Positions 22,666 through 35,068 of a DNA stretch of 64,000 bases are shown here, in pieces. The notes below the pieces were generated by a model. That model was not told the origin of the DNA and did not search any database. It saw nothing but the letters and a program-made list of their open reading frames with translations. The position numbers and the translations under genes are program-made. The DNA is from Capitella teleta. Taxonomy: Eukaryota > Annelida > Polychaeta > Capitellidae. The stretch lies in assembly GCA_000328365.1 (NCBI GenBank), contig KB304887.1, positions 201,845-265,844 on the forward strand. Reading direction: 5' to 3'. The number at the start of each line of letters is the position of its first letter. Within the stretch, counting starts at the first letter, position 1.

Positions 22666-24678
22666 TCCGCCCATTTTTGTTCGGATTATGTTAAATCACG
22701 TGATGTATTCGATCAAGAAACAGAGTTGCCGAAGTTATGAAAACAAAAAAGCGAGTAACGACTTCAATTATAATCCATTCCCCATGGAGTAATCAAACAA
22801 TGGCTGGCTGGCTGGCTGACTGATTGGCTGGCTGAATGAGAGCTAGTGGCCGCATACGATATTATTTGTAACAGGCAGAGTCAATTGCTTTGAAGTCTCG
22901 CAACAGCCGAGTCTATGGCTCCATCTGCCGGTATTCTCAGAGCAAGCAAGTTGTTTGCCAGAAGGCGGAATAATTCCGCGTGCAGTTACTCAAAGATACA
23001 ACTTAGTCGGATGTTCTGTTGCTAGGGACGCTGAATAGCGTGAACTCCAGCAGTTATCCTACTCATTGGGCTCGATCTAGTTGCGAGGTTCTTGTTCGAT
23101 CTGGATCCATTCAGGGGATCTGGATCCGGTTTATGAGTATCCTACCTGAGAAGCAATTGTTGCCCCAAACACACAAAGAAACCGCACAACAGCCACAATA
23201 ACATCTTCGTACTCTTTGGTGGCGAATCGACGCAACCTGTTCTCCCTGAAACCACTGGGATCTCATCAATTTTTCCCCATCCTGAAGCAATTTTTACCTC
23301 CTTCGTTCAGTCATAGAAGAGTAGACTTGGAAAACATTTGGAATTCAGAATGTGAAATAAAAAGTGTACACCTTAACGATAGCAAGATGCCGTGGGCGTG
23401 GCTTGTACTCGTCAGGGTTTAACTTTCTTCTCCTCGTTCATCATTCTAAAGGCGTGGCCTATGGGGATAGTTACAACCTGTTGAGATATTCAGCTGGTCA
23501 TTTGCTTCGACTGGACGTTAATTTGTGCGCTGCTGATGTATAAGTTGATTTCCAGGTGTTGTTCTGCGTTGATTCCGTTCTCACTGATCTCTTTAATAAG
23601 GCTTCGACAGTTGAGCCGGTTTCAGATAATGCACGCTTCCTCTGCCTCCACTTCCTCCAATTCCATCTCCGGTTTACACGTGTTAATAAACAAATGCTCC
23701 CCACTTAGCCATATCGCACTTGACTCAGAAGCTAAGCAAAGAACAATCACCAAAAAGGCGTTCGCATCCAAACGCTTAACACTCAGTGATGTTATCTATT
23801 CGCATTTCGCCGGATGTTGATGGGAAAGGCGGGAAAATTGCTGTAATGGCGAGAAACACTTGTATCCTAGAGATAAGGCTTGAATCATGGGCTTATTTTG
23901 AGCGCTAAAAACACAGATATATCGCCTGAAGGCTCTCTACAATCAAGCTGTTCTCACACTTTTATATCTCCTAGATTAGTTATACCAACAAGTTCACGCG
24001 GGGAATAGTGCAGCTAGCATTACGTCATCAATACACCCCCCCCCCTTCCCTTTCCAACTCATAACCTTTGTACTTTCCATAGCAGAAAACCAATGACATT
24101 CAGAGAACACAAAGCATTCCACTTGCCACTTGTTTCTACCTGCAATCAAACTTGCACTCGGCGGCTGCTGGAAGAAAACCCGTGGAAAGAAAACCCAGAA
24201 ATATCGCCTACCCTGGATCCGAGCAATCAATCAAGCATCGATTTTTCTGGTGATCGATTTCGGTGCAATTTTACCTGTGGTTTCGCGCTTAATCTACGGC
24301 GACCGCTGATCTCCCTTGATTCAGATGGAGTTGTTTTCAAAATAATTCATGTTTTTCCCCGCTCGTTTGCAGAATAATTGCATCAACAAAATTGCGCGTT
24401 ATGGATTGGGATAAACATACAACTCTGATCCTCTGCCTCTGTGAATCCCTCTCTTGCATCACCACCTCCTGCTCCTCCAGGATCCTGAGGAGCACCTCCT
24501 TCCTCTCCATGTACCAACGGCACCAATGATACCCTTGTGCAATGTCATTGTGAGTGATCGACTTCCCATCTGTTGTTTGTAAATGCCGCTGGTCAGCTGT
24601 CCATCGACCAATCACACAAACAATGCAACAAATCTTTACCTTTTGTCAATGTTTTCAAGGCCCTAGAGACACACCACT

Positions 24679-24711
24679 ACCTCCTCCTCCTCCTCCTCCT
24701 CCTCCTCCTCC
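24679..24711 (+). repeat. (CCT)n microsatellite
   Basis: About 10 uninterrupted CCT units; source of proline- or leucine-run frames. Confidence 0.95.
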
Positions 24712-25648
24712 ACCTACACCTCATCTTTGTCCTATCCATCACTCATTCTGTCTGAGGGTAACATGACATTCAGTTGTTGCATTGTTTCAAACTTTCCTTT
24801 TCCTCCTCGTTTACTATTATTGATGACTTGCAACTGTTATACCTCTCGTGACGTCACACAGGAAACATTCTACAGATTCCGACAATTATATTATGACAAC
24901 TTCTGTGGTTTACAAGGTAACTCAGGTCATGCCCTCACGGAAATCTCCCTGTGCTTTCCCATAGTATTTGTATATTGCAAGCAACCCTTTAAGTCGGCCA
25001 TTTTGTGTCCATGATATTTGTATATTTTATGGCAGCGACACTTTAAGTCGGCCATTTTGTATTCACGGGTGGCGAACTATCCGGACCGCAGGCAACGCAC
25101 TTCTAATCTACAAAATAAACCGAATAACACGTGTCTTACACTATCATTAGCGTCAAATGTGCGTTTGATGGCGCTGCATTGTTGGTTTTGGTTTTCCATA
25201 GACTGCCTGTTGGGCGATAATGGGGCTATTTCAACAATCTTGTTCCCCGTGTCTAGACGGAGTGCTGATGCAGTAAGGTGCTATGCATGTTATCTCTACG
25301 TCATCGCAAATTATCTGATTATGCACCCTGGATGCAAGGAATATCGCATTATCGCTCAGTCATGCTAATATTACTCCCTACCTGATTTCTCCAATGGGAT
25401 AACAGGATTTGATCAAACTCTTAGGCAACTCAGCATTCTCATCCTAACTCAAATCATCCATTACTGCTACTCTTATCTTTTTCCTATCATTTTCCATGTG
25501 ATTCATTTCAGAGTTCCCATCCCTTTCCTTATAGATTCTCACTTTCTTCTCTGTTTTCTTCTCTTTTCTCACCCATTTTGTCTCTTCGCTTCTATCACCA
25601 GCTCAGCACAATTAACATCCCGATCGCATTTGTTCTGCTATACCTTCG

Positions 25649-25660
25649 AGCGCATGCGCA
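25649..25660. promoter_or_regulatory. NRF1-type site upstream of the GT31 gene
   Basis: GAGCGCATGCGCAG contains the NRF1 consensus core GCGCATGCGC, about 150 bp upstream of the ATG at 25808. NRF1 sites mark housekeeping CpG promoters in animals. Confidence 0.45.
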
Positions 25661-25807
25661 GCAAAGTGAGCTTGCTCTGCTCGGGCGTTCGCCTCAAGAG
25701 AGCTATTAAACTCGCTCCCAGTTGAAGCCGACTCACTAAACAGAGTTTGTGATTTCCAATGCGCTGTCGCAGGTATTTGACTCTCCTCTTTTAAGCGCTA
25801 TATCACC

Positions 25808-26641
25808 ATGCAGATATACGCTATGTTGCTATGGCTGGTTGCTATGGACGTTAGTGACGCACTTCCGTTGTCAAGGATATTCAAATTTGAATTTTCGCCC
25901 GTTGTCAAATGTGACTTTCTGCTTGTCGTTGTGCACTCGGCCGCGCGGAATCGGCAACATCGAGACGCGATACGAGCAACGTGGGCTTCATCGAGCGCCG
26001 CAGATGTCGTGTTCCTAATTGGTGACGTCACTGATCCGGATATTAGTGAATCCGTCGCGACTGAAACACGGATCCACCGTGATGTCCTGCGAGTGAACGT
26101 AAAAGAAGGATACCGGAGTCTGTCGCTGAAATCCATTGCTATGCTGCAGTGGATTAACGCTAGTTGCTCCAGAGTGAAATATGTGTTAAAGGCAGACGAT
26201 GACACATTCGTGGGAATACCAAATTTACTTAAAGTGTTACGAGACACAACTCACTCTAAGTTTATAATGGGAGAGATTATTGCTGGGGCTAAACCGATGC
26301 GGGAGATAGACTCCGGGTCCAAATGGATTACGTCATTGGAGGAGTATCCAGGCAAGACGTATCCTGTATATGTGTCAGGCGCAGCCTACGTCATATCCGG
26401 TGACCTAGTTTCTGATCTGTATAAAAGTACTTTGGAGACGCCGTTATTTTGGATTGAAGATGTGTTTATTACTGCGCTGTGTGCGGATCGGGTTCACGGA
26501 AAGCTGATCTTTAATCCTAAATTTCACAATCGGAAGACTTTAAGCAATTCGTGTTTATGGCGAGGGGCTATTTCCGTTCATAAAATTGTACCGGAGCAAC
26601 TGATTTCCGGTTGGCAGAAACTCCGCAGTGGAACATGCTGA
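25808..26641 (+). CDS. GT31 beta-1,3-galactosyl/N-acetylglucosaminyltransferase, single exon
   Basis: 277 residues in one exon. A hydrophobic N-terminus (MQIYAMLLWLVAM) would be a short signal anchor, placing the enzyme in the Golgi lumen. GT31 landmarks appear in order: FLLVVVHSA at 37-45, RDAIRATW at 52-59, the KEGYRSLSLKS helix, KADDDTFV at 128-135 whose DDD (130-132) is the metal- and nucleotide-sugar-binding DxD motif, YPVYVSGAAYV at 185-195, and EDVF at 217-220 carrying the usual acidic catalytic pair. The family transfers Gal or GlcNAc in beta-1,3 linkage to glycans; the acceptor cannot be read from sequence. It is shorter than most members because the stem is nearly absent. Poly(A) signal AATAAA at 26840-26845. 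Confidence 0.9.
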   Translation: MQIYAMLLWLVAMDVSDALPLSRIFKFEFSPVVKCDFLLVVVHSAARNRQHRDAIRATWASSSAADVVFLIGDVTDPDISESVATETRIHRDVLRVNVKEGYRSLSLKSIAMLQWINASCSRVKYVLKADDDTFVGIPNLLKVLRDTTHSKFIMGEIIAGAKPMREIDSGSKWITSLEEYPGKTYPVYVSGAAYVISGDLVSDLYKSTLETPLFWIEDVFITALCADRVHGKLIFNPKFHNRKTLSNSCLWRGAISVHKIVPEQLISGWQKLRSGTC

Positions 26642-26839
26642 TGTCTCCAAAGCATTCGATTCGGTCGAATATTGCTGACTTTCGCAATTTATCTACAAAT
26701 CGTTCATTTGAGTCTTCCATCTTCGATTTCGCTCTGCTTGTATCTTTGTCAATGCGACTGTTGTGTAATGTTACCTGAGAATGCGCTGCGTTGTTGTATT
26801 AATGCTAACATGCATTTTTCATCGTAACTACTTTTACCA

Positions 26840-26845
26840 AATAAA
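26840..26845 (+). terminator. poly(A) signal of the GT31 gene
   Basis: AATAAA about 200 bases after the stop codon. Confidence 0.65.
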
Positions 26846-26849
26846 TATT

Positions 26850-28605
26850 TGATACGCAAAAGTAGCGTTGAAAGTTGGCTTCATTTATACAGTGATGCAA
26901 TCGATATAATACTATTAACACTCATCATTAACACTATAACATCTTAACATCATTTGGTGACTAAGTCAGGCACACATCCCAATGCTCTCTCTGCACTCGA
27001 TTAACCTCGGTGTAATTCGACTGAAGCCATTTTAGAAACCGCGTCCATTTTATGCCGAAGACGACACCTACAAGACGCAAATGCGCGTAAAATAAGATGC
27101 AAACTGACACCATATACCTGCTCTCAGGTTAATCCCAGTGACTGGCGTACCTTCCTCCACCATCGGATTAATATAACGTTTCTTTTCGCTTCCAGCTGTG
27201 ATCATTTTCCCGTTTGAATGTTTAATAATTTACACAGATTGTCTGTTGCGCCAATTATTCACTTCTGCCTTTGTTCTTTCCTCTCTCTTCCCCTCTCCCC
27301 ATTCCGATTTTCCTTCCCACCCTCATCTCTTACAAATCCATTCATCAAAATCCGCGATGGGGTATAATGCGTTCGTATCATCATTCCTTACCAACTTCCG
27401 CTTCCTGTCACTGCCAAGGTCGTTTGCATTAACCTTTGACCCGGCGTAAGTGGGAACAATACGACAAAATGATTAATGGATTTTGATCGCTTCTCTCGGA
27501 AACCATGAATTGCGGAGATTTGTTCTTCTGGGGAGAGAGGGTTGACGATTGGAATTCACGTTTAATTATCACATAAGTACTAAACGAGAAACCCGGGAAC
27601 GGAGCCTTGCCTCTTTTTCGCTGCACTGAGTCAGTGGTTTATTATTTCTTGCAGTAATTTGATTCCAAATCTTTTGCGCAAGAACGTGTTTCGAATCAAG
27701 AAGCGCTTTCTTTGCCAGATTGACGCGTTTCTTTTCTTATAAATAATTGGAAACATCTTTAAGGTCAAAGTTCAGGTGAGTAGGGGTGATTCAGCACACT
27801 TCAGAGCAATGCAACGCATCTGGGAAGCATTTTATATCTCTTCTGTTGGAGAAATCGAAATATTAACGGATTTTATAGATACAGATTCAGGAGAAAGCCT
27901 GGACAACATTCAACTTTTTCCTTTCTTTCATAAACCTGTGCTGAAAAAGAGTGCATTTTGTTACATTGCTTATGGAGCCACCAGCTGTGAGCATTGCTAT
28001 TCAGTGTTTGTTTTATACTACGCGCGTTGAACATCATCGACGACACCGGGTATTTTGCTGAGACTGATCCGCTGACGGAACAGTTGTATGACTCTCAAGA
28101 GACCTAGAATCCAAAGAGAAATCAAAATTGATAAATAATTTCACCCGCAGCCTATTTTCGGTCAATTTATGAATGCAAACTATAAAGCATATAATAACAC
28201 ACACAATAAAAAATAAATAAAAACTATAATTATGACATAATTTTAATTGACTGAGAGCCAAAAAATTTCACGACCCAAAGGACGGAGTTCTGATCTGTAC
28301 CCTCTTGCCCAGGTGATGAACTGATTTTTTAACCTCACCTAATTGAACCCCTTCTCTTCTGAGAGTGAAATGGAACATTCCTGCCTACAGCCTTGACCGT
28401 TAGATCTCTCTGATCTGCGTTTGTTGATTCGAATTCGATCTCTGATCCTATTTGCTTCGGGTGAAAACGGAGAAATCGCGATGTTGATCCTTCCTCTTTG
28501 GATTCGCCACAACAACCTCTGTCCCGAATGCCTTCAGCCAAGGTTGCAATTCCACTCGCTTCTAATGCTTCCTGCTGCCAATGATCTCAGATGAACCGTT
28601 GCCTC
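26850..28605. other. intergenic DNA, nothing recognised
   Basis: Short frames only. A pyrimidine-rich stretch lies at 27250-27330. I see no domain, repeat or RNA gene. Confidence 0.5.
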
Positions 28606-30080
28606 GTTCTGAATTGCATTAAATTCAGATCGCGAACATGAACCATACATCAAGATGAATTCATTCAGTGAGAATTGCATTAAATTCAGATAGCGAACAT
28701 GGGCCATATATCATGATGAATTCATTCAGTGAGAATTGCATTAAATTCAGATCGCGAACATGAACCATACATCAAGATGAATTCATTCAGTGAGAATTGC
28801 ATTAAATTCAGATAGCGAACATGGGCCATACATCATGATGAATTCATTCAGTGAGAATTGCATTAAATTCAGATAGCGAACATGGGCCATATATCATGAT
28901 GAATTCATTCAGTGAGAATTGCATTAAATTCAGATAGCGAACATGAACCATACATCATGATGAATTCATTCAGTGAGAATTGCATTAAATTCAGATAGCG
29001 AACATGGGCCATATATCATGATGAATTCATTCAGTGAGAATTGCATTAAATTCAGATAGCGAACATGGGCCATATATCATGATGAATTCATTCAGTGAGA
29101 ATTGCATTAAATTCAGATAGCGAACATGAACCATACATCAAGATGAATTCATTCAGTGAGAATTGCATTAAATTCAGATAGCGAACATGGGCCATACATC
29201 ATGATGAATTCATTCAGTGAGAATTGCATTAAATTCAGATAGCGAACATGGGCCATATATCATGATGAATTCATTCAGTGAGAATTGCATTAAATTCAGA
29301 TAGCGAACATGAGCCATACATCAAGATGAATTCATTCAGTGAGAATTGCATTAAATTCAGATACCGAACATGGGCCATACATCATGATGAATTCATTCAG
29401 TGAGAATTGCATTAAATTCAGATAGCGAACATGGGCCATATATCATGATGAATTCATTCAGTGAGAATTGCATTAAATTCAGATAGCGAACATGAACCAT
29501 ACATCAAGATGAATTCATTCAGTGAGAATTGCATTAAATTCAGATAGCGAACATGGGCCATACATCATGATGAATTCATTCAGTGAGAATTGCATTAAAT
29601 TCAGATAGCGAACATGAACCATACATCAAGATGAATTCATTCAGTGAGAATTGCACTAAATTCAGATAGCGAACATGGGCCATACATCATGATGAATTCA
29701 TTCAGTGAGAATTGCATTAAATTCAGATAGCGAACATGGGCCATACATCATGATGAATTCATTCAGTGAGAATTGCATTAAATTCAGATAGCGAACATGA
29801 ACCATACATCAAGATGAATTCATTCAGTGAGAATTGCATTAAATTCAGATAGCGAACATGGGCCATACATCATGATGAGTTCATTCAGTGAGAATTGCAT
29901 TAAATTCAGATAGCGAACATGAACCATACATCAAGATTAATTCATTCAGTGAGAATTGCATTAAATTCAGATAGCGAACATGGGCCATACATCATGATGA
30001 ATTCATTCAGTGAGAATTGCATTAAATTCAGATAGCGAACATGGGCCATACATCATGATGAATTCATTCAATGAGAATTG
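28606..30080 (+). repeat. 61-bp satellite, about 24 copies, two variant classes
   Basis: Unit of 61 bp containing GAGAATTGCATTAAATTCAG, then a GCGAACATG segment, then ATGATGAATTCATTCAGT. Copies differ at linked sites: class A has GAACCAT with CAAGATG; class B has GGGCCAT with CATGATG and either CAT or TAT between. In several places the order A, B-cat, B-tat repeats, a 183-bp higher-order period. Copies are over 90 percent alike by eye, so turnover is recent. Confidence 0.95.
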
Positions 30081-30089
30081 CATATCTTG

Positions 30090-32680
30090 CACACTCAATA
30101 AAAGAACCTTTTTTATCAATTCTCTTTCAGAAGATTATCGTCACTTTCATTGATTTCAGAGTATATGCCTCAACAGACTGCTACAAGAGGCTGATTATGA
30201 GGAGTTAAATCAATCATTGCATCTTCACGAAATTACCTGAAGCGGATAAATGACTGCAATGTGTGAAAATGTGTGAGCATTTTTACGTCGACGGTTTCAT
30301 GAAACATTGCTTCAATGCAAAGTGATGGTTGTCTTGGGTGGAACCAAGATGTTAGTATTTACTAATTTATTGTTCTTCATCTTTTAACTGAGCCGATTTC
30401 ATGTGACGTTTGATATCATATATTCACACCAGAGAAGCAATGCTTCACACCAGATTGTTAACATTGGTTTATAGAATGAATAACTGCGCATCCACGCACC
30501 AGCTGACTATAAGTACACGAGGATTATTGCCTTCATAAACCACTCTCCTTGGTGTGAGGGGAATGTCGGATTTCAGGGATTTCTGCGGATTAAACCCGAT
30601 CACCAGACAGACACGGCGCCATATCAATCGTATTAGATGATGAACTACTGAATGCTTTAATATCACAGATCGATATTATGATTTTTTTCTTATTGGGGAA
30701 TTATTTGAACCCACGATGAGATAACAGAAGATGCAATGGTATCTTAAAAATGTGAAAATGTGAAAATGTGAAAAATGTGAAGCAACTCTGACGAGCAGCA
30801 AAGGTCGGTGATGTGAATCATAACGGCCTAGAAGTTCTCTGTTCGTCCGGTGTTCCCATATCACAACGGATTAGCCCTCTCACGTGATCCGTGAGTCACG
30901 TGCGCTGAGAAATCCATGTTTGATGAGGATTTGTATAATTCCAAATGAACAGTGAAGTATCTCTTATCGATCACCCTCAGTTTGAATATCCAACGGGTAC
31001 ATTAACGTGTCAATTTGATTTAGAAACAGAATGAAACTGAAATCCACGCAATGTATATGAAAAATAAAGACCCCTCGTTAAAAATGTGTTAAATGAAATT
31101 GTAAAACGAAATCCTGAATTCTTGGGTCAATTAATTCTTTGTTTCCGAATCCATCTATTAAAACCATTTATTGGAGCTTCTGGTCAGAAATGACGTCATA
31201 GTTCTTGTGCATGTCAAATTTTCCACCAAAATGTTTCGCAGGAGACGAAGTGAGGTTTGTTCCGGAGATCATGCAGCGAATGAGCGTCGACAGCAGAATT
31301 GTTAGCCTCAAACGAAGGAAGGAGGATCTCATTAATGCAGTTGACACCTGCTGTTCGCCTTCCATTGTTATGGAAGGAGAAGGAGGAAGAGGAGGAGGAG
31401 GAGGTGGTGCTGGTGGAGGTAGGCGAGGAAGATCTACGAAAAGCCACTGCATTCGGAAAACTCACGGAAATCGCCGAGTGAATTTTTGTTCACTTCGGTA
31501 ATGATAGATATGACCTAGTTGAGATACACCTCCCAAAAGCCAGTTAAACATTTGCTTCAAGAATATATTTGGAGCGAAGTGCTGACGTGTGTTAAGTAGG
31601 AGGAGGGGCGCCATTACCGCCAAAAACCTCACTTTCACTCTGGGGGTGGGGGGGGGGGAGACTTTTTCTTTTGTCGAGGCCTAAAAACTGTGAGCGCGTG
31701 GGAAGGAAGTGCAATGACAACCAATAATAAGAAGCGTAAAAAGGCAAGTATACCGAGCGGCTTTATTCGATCTTTGATCACATTTGATTGAGTTTATTAT
31801 CTGAATCGAGGTGGTTACATGAGTACTCAGCCTTAGGCAGCAGCGAGCTTAAGCATTGTGTGAGCACGCCTCCTTTAGTCGACATCTTGAATCGAGGACA
31901 CGTGATATGGCGGCCATTTTGAATACTAATTTAATTCATTCACAAAGTGAGTTTCGTATTTGTTTTGTTTACTTTCATTGTAACCTCAGAGCCAACCAAC
32001 TGTTGGTATTAAAAAATAAATAAAAATAAAAATAAAATAACAAATAACAAATAAAGTTTGAACCACAATAATGACATGATGGTTGATTTTATGTTGATTT
32101 TAAGTCTTTTTAAATCTCCACCGCGCTCGTGGTTCATCTTCTATAGTCTTCTGATTCGTCTCCTCCTCGTCGAAGTGTCAAGTAATATCGCATCGCTTCC
32201 AAGAAAGCGGGGTCTCTAATGGAAGATAAAAAGCAAAGATCAGCCAATAGGATTAAGCAGCAGTCGCTTCGTGTTATGCCGCCACCGGAAGTGAAGCTGT
32301 CGCCATATTGTGTCTACTTCGTCAATTATTAATCGACATTTTGTGTCCAATACAACACCAGTAATGACCGCCATTTTGTTGAATTGACTCCCAATTTAGT
32401 CAAATAACAGCATCAAGGTGACTGGATAAACGCATTTTAATGCAATTTTGTAAAATTACTTACATGAAATAACCCATGCCTTATGTGAACCTCAAATGTC
32501 TTGAGTAAGAGTCATTGTCGGTCTATAAATTCAATGCTTCTATTTCTCAATGTCGTTTAAGAGATGTTTCTCTCTCGAAGTCCGTGGCAGCATTTTCTCG
32601 CAGATGTACTGACCTCGACTTAACCCAGTAAGTCAGCTTAGTTGCAACCCCCATTAGGGCATTTAAAGAGAAGTAGAGAA
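30090..32680. other. intergenic DNA 3' of the peptide-precursor exon
   Basis: The missing 3' exon or exons of the cysteine-rich precursor should lie here (minus strand) but I could not identify them. A plus-strand segment at 31240-31390 reads like coding sequence (VRFVPEIMQRMSVDSRIVSL) after a TTTCGCAG acceptor, but it runs into a GGA repeat and shows no known domain. Two close E-boxes in a TCACGTGATC..GTGAGTCACGTG arrangement lie at 30880-30902. Confidence 0.4.
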
Positions 32681-32688
32681 ACACTTAC

Positions 32689-32969
32689 CCTTGTCTCAAG
32701 ATATCTAGCTTTTTGCCCAGAGAACTCCTCCAATTGGTGACGTCATTTTCGGCGGGAATTTCCAAATCGAGGATTATCGGATCGGAATCCAAAGCGTTGC
32801 TTCTTTTGCCCGCAAAGTGAACAGCGCTACACTTGCACAGATTTCCACCTCGGCCCACCATGCACATCTTCCTGCAGTATCCTGAGTACTCAAAAGCATC
32901 TGTTGCTAGGCAACACGCGAGCACAACCAGAACGAGGCCGTATTGCCATCTCAAGCGTGGATATTCCAT
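32689..32969 (-). CDS. signal-peptide exon of a cysteine-rich amidated peptide precursor (partial)
   Basis: First coding exon of a secreted precursor, 93 codons and two bases. I start at the ATG at 32969, because it opens a textbook signal peptide (MEYPRLRWQYGLVLVVLACC, cleavage likely after ATDA); the frame above it is non-coding exon joined at a strong TTTGCAG acceptor (exon edge 33014). The mature peptide would begin FEYSGYCRKMCMVGRGG, continue through NLCKCSAVHFA and end at GKR, giving an amidated peptide of about 28 residues with four cysteines spaced C-x3-C-x8-C-x-C. A polar linker (SNALDSDPIILDLEIPAEND) follows. The exon ends in phase 2 at GG/GTAAGT. I do not recognise the family with certainty; signal peptide, Cys motif and amidation-cleavage site together point to a neurohormone. 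The 3' exon was not found. Confidence 0.7.
32902..32914. promoter_or_regulatory. perfect RFX X-box palindrome within coding exon
   Basis: GTTGCTAGGCAAC is an ideal X-box half-site pair, but it encodes part of the signal peptide (LACCLAT), so it may be chance. Confidence 0.25.
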
Positions 32970-33019
32970 TGCCAAGTTGCGTGGTAGCGTCAAAGTCGAT
33001 GTGCTGTTTCCTTTCTGCA

Positions 33020-35037
33020 AATACAAGAAGAGAGAACACCTTTTAAAGCAAGCACTTCTTCAAGAAGGCGTGCGGAGCAGTCGGAAGTAGCGTTCCCTTG
33101 TAAAGGCGAGCGAGCTGTAGGTGTTCCCAGATGGGGGCGCCACTGATGGCCAAATGGAACGGGCACGCGTTACCAACACTTGTCGCACAAACAATTGAAT
33201 CATTCCGATCCAATTATATGTGTTGTTTTCAATTAAGAGAATGCTCGTAATTACCCTTACGCTCTCTCATTTACTGAGTACTTCCATTAGATTCCGCATC
33301 TAATGGGGTTTGTGGGAGAGTGTCAGCGAGAGCTTTTGATGTTTACATGAGGGGAATATCAGCTCCTGAAATAAACGAATCATGCTCTGCAGAGGCAAGA
33401 ATATCCCCTCTTGGCTGGCATATTGCCAAGAATCTAGAGTCCAGAAACCCTACCACCTTATAATTTACAAGTTGTCAGCCATTTTGAGTCCATTGCAAGC
33501 GGCCATTTTGAGTCCATCGGGTGCAGCCATTAAGTATAAGCAATTAAATCTTTCATGTTCTGCCAGCGTCTGGACGCCTACAACAGCCAATGCTCTGTTT
33601 CGCGTGATTGACGGAGCATAATTAGTTAATAATTCAGAGTTATTCTAATATTTACTTGAAATCTGTGAAGAAGTTCTTAGAATCCTTTGGGATAAAATGA
33701 TGGATCGGTTTTTGATATCATTCGATGTGGGTGCATATAAGGTTTGGTATTTGTATACATGAACTATTAACATTGTATGACAACAATTGAGCAATATATT
33801 CAGAGTGCTGCTGTAAGATATACGTCATCAATAGTTCATGTCTTGCATCATAGCAACGTATGTGTGACATGATCTATACACGACGGTTTTATAATCCGTT
33901 TCAATATTCAACGAATTGTGTCTTCTCAAAAGATCAGCAATCCATAATTAAACTAGCTTACGCTATTCGTCAGCGGCGATCTCAGATCTCCGCTGATGAT
34001 ACTTGTATGTTAAAAACTGGAAGTTTTTCTGCCGTCAAAACCCGTGAGCATTGGCAGACACGCTGAAAATCCTGTATTAAAATCATCTATTTTGGAAACG
34101 CCACACTATTCAAAATTAGATTCCGTCCACTATTTCCTACTAAACTCGGAAAATTTTTGCCGACATTTCAAGATGTTTACAAATGCTAGCGCACTCAGCC
34201 ATTCGCTTCATTTGCATAATTTATGCAGGGGCCATGCCTTGCGTGATTCGCGTCGCGATGAAATGCCTTTCGCGCCATAATTATTATCAAGATGGAGCGT
34301 GCATTACGGAAAGTTGGCTTGAAGTACAATTTGGAAATTGGAATTAATCAGTTGAAAGAGGAGCAGTTGAGTGGGTTTCGGCCATATTAATTTCATATTC
34401 GGTTGTACTCATAAAATCATAAACAATACTAGTATTGGAATTTAAAAAAAGACGGTTCAGATAAGCTGACACCGAAAACAACTGAAATGCATGTAAACAA
34501 ATCGAGCCAGACAAGGAGAAGCGCGCGACTAAATTGGCGTGACGTTTGCACGATATTTCTCAGTTTTCAGCGCACACGAGAAGGGAGGGGGGGGGGGGGG
34601 ATGAAGTCCGCTGAAGCGCTTTCATAGAACTGCGATTTTCGTCTCTCGGGTTCGACAGAACGCCTTCCTCGGAATTCATTTTATGTACAGTCTGTCCGTG
34701 CAACGAATTGTGAAATGAGGTCATTCTGTTGAACTCTGACGAAAGGAATGCTTCAATAATATTTGAAGCTCTATCAATTAATGGATTACTAATACAGAGG
34801 AATCGGACAAGGTGTACACCTTGGCTTGGCATATCTCGCTGTGGTTTATCAAGGAATGGATTATGTACCCCTGAATCTTGCAAAACTCACAGAAAGTGGA
34901 AGGGAAGATGAGTTACAGTAAGTATTATTAATTATAAATCATTTATAATAATAGCATACTTTTCAACTATGAGAATGCGAATTTTTAAGTGTAAGTGGCG
35001 ATCTGTGATGAATTCCCTTCGCTTTTTTGGCACTCAG

Positions 35038-35068
<31 letters not shown>

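Larger units (their letters stand above)
21135..25640. other. intergenic DNA between GH27 and GT31 genes
   Basis: No gene supported. It holds three 21-bp tandem units at 22603-22665, a GGCT-rich tract at 22801-22835, a (CCT)n tract at 24679-24711, and a duplicated segment with CTTTAAGTCGGCCATTTTGT near 24990 and 25040. Minus-strand frames at 24337-24615 (MERKEVLLRILEEQEVVMQE part) and at 23498-23704 look partly coding-like but lack domains or clear splice sites. Confidence 0.45.

Noticed and set aside
28606-30080. Regularly spaced repeats resembling a CRISPR array
   Set aside because: Units are fully contiguous at 61 bp with no unique spacers, in an animal genome; it is a satellite.
31205-31501. 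Plus-strand frame with VDTCCSPS, considered as an insulin-like A chain
   Set aside because: The CC is not followed by the third Cys in the CCxxxC pattern, no B chain or signal peptide is present, and the frame runs into a GGA repeat.
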